Shown: one piece after another, positions 49,154 to 61,120 of the stretch
Position numbering within the stretch: position 1 is the stretch's first letter
How the letters are laid out: every line of letters starts with the position of its first letter
Source of the DNA: Auanema rhodensis
Lineage: Eukaryota; Nematoda; Chromadorea; Rhabditida; Rhabditidae
Assembly (NCBI GenBank): GCA_964057225.1
Contig: CAXKVF010000075.1
Location: 372,001 to 436,000 of the forward strand
DNA: 64,000 nt
Direction: 5' to 3'
Translations under genes and position numbers: made by a program
Notes under the pieces: generated by a model
What the model was told of the DNA's origin: nothing
The model's database searches: none
What the model saw: the letters and a program-made list of their open reading frames with translations, nothing else

Positions 49154-52100
49154 AAAAACAAATTTTTATTGATATTGGTTCATGGTAACCATGACTTTGA
49201 AATTTACGTGAACTTTAATTTATGCTAATTAAATGTACACGTGATGTGCACTTGGTATGTAACTCGCTTCACGTGAAAGATAAAGAGATGCGGTTTTCAA
49301 AATTAGATTCCCCATGTCCATATTAGTCTAAAAACAAATTTTTATTGATATTGCTTCATGGTAACCATGACTTTGAAATTTACGTGAACTTTAATTTATG
49401 CTAATTAAATGTACACGTGATGTGCACTTGGTATGTAACTCGCTTCACGTGAAAGATAAAGAGATGCGGTTTTCAAAATTAGATTCCCCATGTTCATATT
49501 AGTCTAAAAACAAATTTTTATTGATATTGCTTCATGGTAACCATGACTTTGAAATTTACGTGAACTTTAATTTATGCTAATTAAATGTACACGTGATGTG
49601 CACTTGGTATGTAACTCGCTTCACGTGAAAGATAAAGAGATGCGGTTTTCAAAATTAGATTCCCCATGTCCATATTAGTCTAAAAACAAATTTTTATTGA
49701 TATTGGTTCATGGTAACCATGACTTTGACATTTACGTGAACTTTAATTTATGCTAATTAAATGTACACGTGATGTGCACTTGGTATGTAACTCGCTTCAC
49801 GTGAAAGATAAAGAGATGCGGTTTTCAAAATTAGATTCCCCATGTCCATATTAGTCTAAAAACAAATTTTTATTGATATTGGTGCATGGTAACCATGACT
49901 TTGAAATTTACGTGAACTTTAATTTATGCTAATTAAATGTACACGTGATGTGCACTTGGTATGTAACTCGCTTCACGTGAAAGATAAAGAGATGCGGTTT
50001 TCAAAATTAGATTCCCCATGTCCATATTAGTCTAAAAACAAATTTTTATTGATATTGGTGCATGGTAACCATGACTTTGAAATTTACGTGAACTTTAATT
50101 TATGCTAATTAAATGTACACGTGATGTGCACTTGGTATGTAACTCGCTTCACGTGAAAGATAAAGAGATGCGGTTTTCAAAATTAGATTCCCCATGTCCA
50201 TATTAGTCTAAAAACAAATTTTTATTGATATTGGTGCATGGTAACCATGACTTTGAAATTTACGTGAACTTTAATTTATGCTAATTAAATGTACACGTGA
50301 TGTGCACTTGGTATGTAACTCGCTTCACGTGAAAGATAAAGAGATGCGGTTTTCAAAATTAGATTCCCCATGTCCATATTAGTCTAAAAACAAATTTTTA
50401 TTGATATTGGTTCATGGTAACCATGACTTTGACATTTACGTGAACTTTAATTTATGCTAATTAAATGTACACGTGATGTGCACTTGGTATGTAACTCGCT
50501 TCACGTGAAAGATAAAGAGATGCGGTTTTCAAAATTAGATTCCCCATGTCCATATTAGTCTAAAAACAAATTTTTATTGATATTGGTGCATGGTAACCAT
50601 GACTTTGAAATTTACGTGAACTTTAATTTATGCTAATTAAATGTACACGTGATGTGCACTTGGTATGTAACTCGCTTCACGTGAAAGATAAAGAGATGCG
50701 GTTTTCAAAATTAGATTCACCATGTCCATATTAGTCTAAAAACAAATTTTTATTGATATTGGTTCATGGTAACCATGACTTTGAAATTTACGTGAACTTT
50801 AATTTATGCTAATTAAATGTACACGTGATGTGCACTTGGTATGTAACTCGCTTCACGTGAAAGATAAAGAGATGCGGTTTTCAAAATTAGATTCCCCATG
50901 TCCATATTAGTCTAAAAACAAATTTTTATTGATATTGGTTCATGGTAACCATGACTTTGAAATTTACGTGAACTTTAATTTATGCTAATTAAATGTACAC
51001 GTGATGTGCACTTGGTATGTAACTCGCTTCACGTGAAAGATAAAGAGATGCGGTTTTCAAAATTAGATTCCCCATGTCCATATTAGTCTAAAAACAAATT
51101 TTTATTGATATTGCTTCATGGTAACCATGACTTTGAAATTTACGTGAACTTTAATTTATGCTAATTAAATGTACACGTGATGTGCACTTGGTATGTAACT
51201 CGCTTCACGTGAAAGATAAAGAGATGCGGTTTTCAAAATTAGATTCCCCATGTCCATATTAGTCTAAAAACAAATTTTTATTGTTATTGCTTCATGGTAA
51301 CCATGACTTTGAAATTTACGTGAACTTTAATTTATGCTAATTAAATGTACACGTGATGTGCACTTGGTATGTAACTCGCTTCACGTGAAAGATAAAGAGA
51401 TGCGGTTTTCAAAATTAGATTCCCCATGTCCATATTAGTCTAAAAACAAATTTTTATTGATATTGGTTCATGGTAACCATGACTTTGACATTTACGTGAA
51501 CTTTAATTTATGCTAATTAAATGTACACGTGATGTGCACTTGGTATGTAACTCGCTTCACGTGAAAGATAAAGAGATGCGGTTTTCAAAATTAGATTCCC
51601 CATGTCCATATTAGTCTAAAAACAAATTTTTATTGATATTGGTGCATGGTAACCATGACTTTGAAATTTACGTGAACTTTAATTTATGCTAATTAAATGT
51701 ACACGTGATGTGCACTTGGTATGTAACTCGCTTCACGTGAAAGATAAAGAGATGCGGTTTTTAAAATTAGATTCACCATGTCCATATTAGTCTAAAAACA
51801 AATTTTTATTGATATTGGTTCATGGTAACCATGACTTTGAAATTTACGTGAACTTTAATTTATGCTAATTAAATGTACACGTGATGTGCACTTGGTATGT
51901 AACTCGCTTCACGTGAAAGATAAAGAGATGCGGTTTTCAAAATTAGATTCCCCATGTCCATATTAGTCTAAAAACAAATTTTTATTGATATTGGTTCATG
52001 GTAACCATGACTTTGAAATTTACGTGAACTTTAATTTATGCTAATTAAATGTACACGTGATGTGCACTTGGTATGTAACTCGCTTCACGTGAAAGATAAA

Positions 52101-54785
52101 GAGATGCGGTTTTCAAAATTAGATTCCCCATGTCCATATTAGTCTAAAAACAAATTTTTATTGATATTGCTTCATGGTAACCATGACTTTGAAATTTACG
52201 TGAACTTTAATTTATGCTAATTAAATGTACACGTGATGTGCACTTGGTATGTAACTCGCTTCACGTGAAAGATAAAGAGATGCGGTTTTCAAAATTAGAT
52301 TCCCCATGTCCATATTAGTCTAAAAACAAATTTTTATTGATATTGCTTCATGGTAACCATGACTTTGAAATTTACGTGAACTTTAATTTATGCTAATTAA
52401 ATGTACACGTGATGTGCACTTGGTATGTAACTCGCTTCACGTGAAAGATAAAGAGATGCGGTTTTCAAAATTAGATTCCCCATGTCCATATTAGTCTAAA
52501 AACAAATTTTTATTGTTATTGCTTCATGGTAACCATGACTTTGAAATTTACGTGAACTTTAATTTATGCTAATTAAATGTACACGTGATGTGCACTTGGT
52601 ATGTAACTCGCTTCACGTGAAAGATAAAGAGATGCGGTTTTCAAAATTAGATTCCCCATGTCCATATTAGTCTAAAAACAAATTTTTATTGATATTGGTT
52701 CATGGTAACCATGACTTTGACATTTACGTGAACTTTAATTTATGCTAATTAAATGTACACGTGATGTGCACTTGGTATGTAACTCGCTTCACGTGAAAGA
52801 TAAAGAGATGCGGTTTTCAAAATTAGATTCCCCATGTCCATATTAGACTAAAAACAAATTTTTATTGATATTGGTGCATGGTAACCATGACTTTGAAATT
52901 TACGTGAACTTTAATTTATGCTAATTAAATGTACACGTGATGTGCACTTGGTATGTAACTCGCTTCACGTGAAAGATAAAGAGATGCGGTTTTCAAAATT
53001 AGATTCACCATGTCCATATTAGTCTAAAAACAAATTTTTATTGATATTGGTTCATGGTAACCATGACTTTGAAATTTACGTGAACTTTAATTTATGCTAA
53101 TTAAATGTACCCGTGATGTGCACTTGGTATGTAACTCGCTTCACGTGAAAGATAAAGAGATGCGGTTTTCAAAATTAGATTCCCCATGTCCATATTAGTC
53201 TAAAAACAAATTTTTATTGATATTGGTTCATGGTAACCATGACTTTGAAATTTACGTGAACTTTAATTTATGCTAATTAAATGTACACGTGATGTGCACT
53301 TGGTATGTAACTCGCTTCACGTGAAAGATAAAGAGATGCGGTTTTCAAAATTAGATTCCCCATGTCCATATTAGTCTAAAAACAAATTTTTATTGATATT
53401 GCTTCATGGTAACCATGACTTTGAAATTTACGTGAACTTTAATTTATGCTAATTAAATGTACACGTGATGTGCACTTGGTATGTAACTCGCTTCACGTGA
53501 AAGATAAAGAGATGCGGTTTTCAAAATTAGATTCCCCATGTTCATATTAGTCTAAAAACAAATTTTTATTGATATTGCTTCATGGTAACCATGACTTGGA
53601 AATTTACGTGAACTTTAATTTATGCTAATTAAATGTACACGTGATGTGCACTTGGTATGTAACTCGCTTCACGTGAAAGATAAAGAGATGCGGTTTTCAA
53701 AATTAGATTCCCCATGTCCATATTAGTCTAAAAACAAATTTTTATTGATATTGGTGCATGGTAACCATGACTTTGAAATTTACGTGAACTTTAATTTATG
53801 CTAATTAAATGTACACGTGATGTGCACTTGGTATGTAACTCGCTTCACGTGAAAGATAAAGAGATGCGGTTTTCAAAATTAGATTCCCCATGTCCATATT
53901 AGTCTAAAAACAAATTTTTATTGATATTGCTTCATGGTAACCATGACTTTGAAATTTACGTGAACTTTAATTTATGCTAATTAAATGTACACGTGATGTG
54001 CACTTGGTATGTAACTCGCTTCACGTGAAAGATAAAGAGATGCGGTTTTCAAAATTAGATTCCCCATGTCCATATTAGTCTAAAAACAAATTTTTATTGA
54101 TATTGGTTCATGGTAACCATGACTTTGACATTTACGTGAACTTTAATTTATGCTAATTAAATGTACACGTGATGTGCACTTGGTATGTAACTCGCTTCAC
54201 GTGAAAGATAAAGAGATGCGGTTTTCAAAATTAGATTCCCCATGTCCATATTAGTCTAAAAACAAATTTTTATTGATATTGGTGCATGGTAACCATGACT
54301 TTGAAATTTACGTGAACTTTAATTTATGCTAATTAAATGTACACGTGATGTGCACTTGGTATGTAACTCGCTTCACGTGAAAGATAAAGAGATGCGGTTT
54401 TCAAAATTAGATTCCCCATGTCCATATTAGTCTAAAAACAAATTTTTATTGATATTGGTGCATGGTAACCATGACTTTGAAATTTACGTGAACTTTAATT
54501 TATGCTAATTAAATGTACACGTGATGTGCACTTGGTATGTAACTCGCTTCACGTGAAAGATAAAGAGATGCGGTTTTCAAAATTAGATTCCCCATGTCCA
54601 TATTAGTCTAAAAACAAATTTTTATTGATATTGGTGCATGGTAACCATGACTTTGAAATTTACGTGAACTTTAATTTATGCTAATTAAATGTACACGTGA
54701 TGTGCACTTGGTATGTAACTCGCTTCACGTGAAAGATAAAGAGATGCGGTTTTCAAAATTAGATTCCCCATGTCCATATTAGTCT
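49154..54785. repeat. Block C, copy 1 of a 32-monomer duplication
   Basis: Thirty-two monomers (5,632 bp) whose order of variants is matched one for one by 55490-61120. Rare private marks include TGTTCATATT (about 49492), GGTTTTTAAAATTAG before ATTCACCATG (51773), TAGACTAAAA (about 52846), ACCCGTG (53110) and ACTTGGAAATT (53595). Confidence 0.92.
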
Positions 54786-55489
54786 AAAAACAATTTTTTA
54801 TTGATATTGCTTCATGGTAACCATGACTTTGAAATTTACGTGAACTTTAATTTATGCTAATTAAATGTACACGTGATGTGCACTTGGTATGTAACTCGCT
54901 TCACGTGAAAGATAAAGAGATGCGGTTTTCAAAATTAGATTCCCCATGTCCATATTAGTCTAAAAACAAATTTTTATTGATATTGGTGCATGGTAACCAT
55001 GACTTTGAAATTTACGTGAACTTTAATTTATGCTAATTAAATGTACACGTGATGTGCACTTGGTATGTAACTCGCTTCACGTGAAAGATAAAGAGATGCG
55101 GTTTTCAAAATTAGATTCACCATGTCCATATTAGTCTAAAAACAAATTTTTATTGATATTGGTTCATGGTAACCATGACTTTGAAATTTACGTGAACTTT
55201 AATTTATGCTAATTAAATGTACACGTGATGTGCACTTGGTATGTAACTCGCTTCACGTGAAAGATAAAGAGATGCGGTTTTCAAAATTAGATTCCCCATG
55301 TCCATATTAGTCTAAAAACAATTTTTTATTGATATTGGTTCATGGTAACCATGACTTTGAAATTTACGTGAACTTTAATTTATGCTAATTAAATGTACAC
55401 GTGATGTGCACTTGGTATGTAACTCGCTTCACGTGAAAGATAAAGAGATGCGGTTTTCAAAATTAGATTCCCCATGTCCATATTAGTCT
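54786..55489. repeat. Four-monomer spacer between the block C copies
   Basis: Monomers starting at 54786 (GCTTC with CAATTTTTT), 54962 (GGTGC ending ATTCACCATG), 55138 (GGTTC) and 55314 (GGTTC with CAATTTTTT). The first shares CAATTTTTT with the monomer after copy 2 (61121), which hints at the exchange point. Confidence 0.8.
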
Positions 55490-58400
55490 AAAAACAAATT
55501 TTTATTGATATTGGTTCATGGTAACCATGACTTTGAAATTTACGTGAACTTTAATTTATGCTAATTAAATGTACACGTGATGTGCACTTGGTATGTAACT
55601 CGCTTCACGTGAAAGATAAAGAGATGCGGTTTTCAAAATTAGATTCCCCATGTCCATATTAGTCTAAAAACAAATTTTTATTGATATTGCTTCATGGTAA
55701 CCATGACTTTGAAATTTACGTGAACTTTAATTTATGCTAATTAAATGTACACGTGATGTGCACTTGGTATGTAACTCGCTTCACGTGAAAGATAAAGAGA
55801 TGCGGTTTTCAAAATTAGATTCCCCATGTTCATATTAGTCTAAAAACAAATTTTTATTGATATTGCTTCATGGTAACCATGACTTTGAAATTTACGTGAA
55901 CTTTAATTTATGCTAATTAAATGTACACGTGATGTGCACTTGGTATGTAACTCGCTTCACGTGAAAGATAAAGAGATGCGGTTTTCAAAATTAGATTCCC
56001 CATGTCCATATTAGTCTAAAAACAAAATTTATTGATATTGGTTCATGGTAACCATGACTTTGACATTTACGTGAACTTTAATTTATGCTAATTAAATGTA
56101 CACGTGATGTGCACTTGGTATGTAACTCGCTTCACGTGAAAGATAAAGAGATGCGGTTTTCAAAATTAGATTCCCCATGTCCATATTAGTCTAAAAACAA
56201 ATTTTTATTGATATTGGTGCATGGTAACCATGACTTTGAAATTTACGTGAACTTTAATTTATGCTAATTAAATGTACACGTGATGTGCACTTGGTATGTA
56301 ACTCGCTTCACGTGAAAGATAAAGAGATGCGGTTTTCAAAATTAGATTCCCCATGTCCATATTAGTCTAAAAACAAATTTTTATTGATATTGGTGCATGG
56401 TAACCATGACTTTGAAATTTACGTGAACTTTAATTTATGCTAATTAAATGTACACGTGATGTGCACTTGGTATGTAACTCGCTTCACGTGAAAGATAAAG
56501 AGATGCGGTTTTCAAAATTAGATTCCCCATGTCCATATTAGTCTAAAAACAAATTTTTATTGATATTGGTGCATGGTAACCATGACTTTGAAATTTACGT
56601 GAACTTTAATTTATGCTAATTAAATGTACACGTGATGTGCACTTGGTATGTAACTCGCTTCACGTGAAAGATAAAGAGATGCGGTTTTCAAAATTAGATT
56701 CCCCATGTCCATATTAGTCTAAAAACAAATTTTTATTGATATTGGTTCATGGTAACCATGACTTTGACATTTACGTGAACTTTAATTTATGCTAATTAAA
56801 TGTACACGTGATGTGCACTTGGTATGTAACTCGCTTCACGTGAAAGATAAAGAGATGCGGTTTTCAAAATTAGATTCCCCATGTCCATATTAGTCTAAAA
56901 ACAAATTTTTATTGATATTGGTGCATGGTAACCATGACTTTGAAATTTACGTGAACTTTAATTTATGCTAATTAAATGTACACGTGATGTGCACTTGGTA
57001 TGTAACTCGCTTCACGTGAAAGATAAAGAGATGCGGTTTTCAAAATTAGATTCACCATGTCCATATTAGTCTAAAAACAAATTTTTATTGATATTGGTTC
57101 ATGGTAACCATGACTTTGAAATTTACGTGAACTTTAATTTATGCTAATTAAATGTACACGTGATGTGCACTTGGTATGTAACTCGCTTCACGTGAAAGAT
57201 AAAGAGATGCGGTTTTCAAAATTAGATTCCCCATGTCCATATTAGTCTAAAAACAAATTTTTATTGATATTGGTTCATGGTAACCATGACTTTGAAATTT
57301 ACGTGAACTTTAATTTATGCTAATTAAATGTACACGTGATGTGCACTTGGTATGTAACTCGCTTCACGTGAAAGATAAAGAGATGCGGTTTTCAAAATTA
57401 GATTCCCCATGTCCATATTAGTCTAAAAACAAATTTTTATTGATATTGCTTCATGGTAACCATGACTTTGAAATTTACGTGAACTTTAATTTATGCTAAT
57501 TAAATGTACACGTGATGTGCACTTGGTATGTAACTCGCTTCACGTGAAAGATAAAGAGATGCGGTTTTCAAAATTAGATTCCCCATGTCCATATTAGTCT
57601 AAAAACAAATTTTTATTGTTATTGCTTCATGGTAACCATGACTTTGAAATTTACGTGAACTTTAATTTATGCTAATTAAATGTACACGTGATGTGCACTT
57701 GGTATGTAACTCGCTTCACGTGAAAGATAAAGAGATGCGGTTTTCAAAATTAGATTCCCCATGTCCATATTAGTCTAAAAACAAATTTTTATTGATATTG
57801 GTTCATGGTAACCATGACTTTGACATTTACGTGAACTTTAATTTATGCTAATTAAATGTACACGTGATGTGCACTTGGTATGTAACTCGCTTCACGTGAA
57901 AGATAAAGAGATGCGGTTTTCAAAATTAGATTCCCCATGTCCATATTAGTCTAAAAACAAATTTTTATTGATATTGGTGCATGGTAACCATGACTTTGAA
58001 ATTTACGTGAACTTTAATTTATGCTAATTAAATGTACACGTGATGTGCACTTGGTATGTAACTCGCTTCACGTGAAAGATAAAGAGATGCGGTTTTTAAA
58101 ATTAGATTCACCATGTCCATATTAGTCTAAAAACAAATTTTTATTGATATTGGTTCATGGTAACCATGACTTTGAAATTTACGTGAACTTTAATTTATGC
58201 TAATTAAATGTACACGTGATGTGCACTTGGTATGTAACTCGCTTCACGTGAAAGATAAAGAGATGCGGTTTTCAAAATTAGATTCCCCATGTCCATATTA
58301 GTCTAAAAACAAATTTTTATTGATATTGGTTCATGGTAACCATGACTTTGAAATTTACGTGAACTTTAATTTATGCTAATTAAATGTACACGTGATGTGC

Positions 58401-61120
58401 ACTTGGTATGTAACTCGCTTCACGTGAAAGATAAAGAGATGCGGTTTTCAAAATTAGATTCCCCATGTCCATATTAGTCTAAAAACAAATTTTTATTGAT
58501 ATTGCTTCATGGTAACCATGACTTTGAAATTTACGTGAACTTTAATTTATGCTAATTAAATGTACACGTGATGTGCACTTGGTATGTAACTCGCTTCACG
58601 TGAAAGATAAAGAGATGCGGTTTTCAAAATTAGATTCCCCATGTCCATATTAGTCTAAAAACAAATTTTTATTGATATTGCTTCATGGTAACCATGACTT
58701 TGAAATTTACGTGAACTTTAATTTATGCTAATTAAATGTACACGTGATGTGCACTTGGTATGTAACTCGCTTCACGTGAAAGATAAAGAGATGCGGTTTT
58801 CAAAATTAGATTCCCCATGTCCATATTAGTCTAAAAACAAATTTTTATTGTTATTGCTTCATGGTAACCATGACTTTGAAATTTACGTGAACTTTAATTT
58901 ATGCTAATTAAATGTACACGTGATGTGCACTTGGTATGTAACTCGCTTCACGTGAAAGATAAAGAGATGCGGATTTCAAAATTAGATTCCCCATGTCCAT
59001 ATTAGTCTAAAAACAAATTTTTATTGATATTGGTTCATGGTAACCATGACTTTGACATTTACGTGAACTTTAATTTATGCTAATTAAATGTACACGTGAT
59101 GTGCACTTGGTATGTAACTCGCTTCACGTGAAAGATAAAGAGATGCGGTTTTCAAAATTAGATTCCCCATGTCCATATTAGACTAAAAACAAATTTTTAT
59201 TGATATTGGTGCATGGTAACCATGACTTTGAAATTTACGTGAACTTTAATTTATGCTAATTAAATGTACACGTGATGTGCACTTGGTATGTAACTCGCTT
59301 CACGTGAAAGATAAAGAGATGCGGTTTTCAAAATTAGATTCACCATGTCCATATTAGTCTAAAAACAAATTTTTATTGATATTGGTTCATGGTAACCATG
59401 ACTTTGAAATTTACGTGAACTTTAATTTATGCTAATTAAATGTACCCGTGATGTGCACTTGGTATGTAACTCGCTTCACGTGAAAGATAAAGAGATGCGG
59501 TTTTCAAAATTAGATTCCCCATGTCCATATTAGTCTAAAAACAAATTTTTATTGATATTGGTTCATGGTAACCATGACTTTGAAATTTACGTGAACTTTA
59601 ATTTATGCTAATTAAATGTACACGTGATGTGCACTTGGTATGTAACTCGCTTCACGTGAAAGATAAAGAGATGCGGTTTTCAAAATTAGATTCCCCATGT
59701 CCATATTAGTCTAAAAACAAATTTTTATTGATATTGCTTCATGGTAACCATGACTTTGAAATTTACGTGAACTTTAATTTATGCTAATTAAATGTACACG
59801 TGATGTGCACTTGGTATGTAACTCGCTTCACGTGAAAGATAAAGAGATGCGGTTTTCAAAATTAGATTCCCCATGTTCATATTAGTCTAAAAACAAATTT
59901 TTATTGATATTGCTTCATGGTAACCATGACTTGGAAATTTACGTGAACTTTAATTTATGCTAATTAAATGTACACGTGATGTGCACTTGGTATGTAACTC
60001 GCTTCACGTGAAAGATAAAGAGATGCGGTTTTCAAAATTAGATTCCCCATGTCCATATTAGTCTAAAAACAAATTTTTATTGATATTGGTGCATGGTAAC
60101 CATGACTTTGAAATTTACGTGAACTTTAATTTATGCTAATTAAATGTACACGTGATGTGCACTTGGTATGTAACTCGCTTCACGTGAAAGATAAAGAGAT
60201 GCGGTTTTCAAAATTAGATTCCCCATGTCCATATTAGTCTAAAAACAAATTTTTATTGATATTGCTTCATGGTAACCATGACTTTGAAATTTACGTGAAC
60301 TTTAATTTATGCTAATTAAATGTACACGTGATGTGCACTTGGTATGTAACTCGCTTCACGTGAAAGATAAAGAGATGCGGTTTTCAAAATTAGATTCCCC
60401 ATGTCCATATTAGTCTAAAAACAAATTTTTATTGATATTGGTTCATGGTAACCATGACTTTGACATTTACGTGAACTTTAATTTATGCTAATTAAATGTA
60501 CACGTGATGTGCACTTGGTATGTAACTCGCTTCACGTGAAAGATAAAGAGATGCGGTTTTCAAAATTAGATTCCCCATGTCCATATTAGTCTAAAAACAA
60601 ATTTTTATTGATATTGGTGCATGGTAACCATGACTTTGAAATTTACGTGAACTTTAATTTATGCTAATTAAATGTACACGTGATGTGCACTTGGTATGTA
60701 ACTCGCTTCACGTGAAAGATAAAGAGATGCGGTTTTCAAAATTAGATTCCCCATGTCCATATTAGTCTAAAAACAAATTTTTATTGATATTGGTGCATGG
60801 TAACCATGACTTTGAAATTTACGTGAACTTTAATTTATGCTAATTAAATGTACACGTGATGTGCACTTGGTATGTAACTCGCTTCACGTGAAAGATAAAG
60901 AGATGCGGTTTTCAAAATTAGATTCCCCATGTCCATATTAGTCTAAAAACAAATTTTTATTGATATTGGTGCATGGTAACCATGACTTTGAAATTTACGT
61001 GAACTTTAATTTATGCTAATTAAATGTACACGTGATGTGCACTTGGTATGTAACTCGCTTCACGTGAAAGATAAAGAGATGCGGTTTTCAAAATTAGATT
61101 CCCCATGTCCATATTAGTCT
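55490..61120. repeat. Block C, copy 2 of a 32-monomer duplication
   Basis: This repeats 49154-54785 at an offset of 6,336 bp (36 monomers). The offset becomes 6,335 bp after a one-base deletion in the monomer at 56018 (CAAAATTTATTG instead of CAAATTTTTATTG). All rare marks recur: 58108, about 59181, 59445 and 59930. The only private differences I noticed are that deletion and GCGGATTTCA near 58973. Confidence 0.92.
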
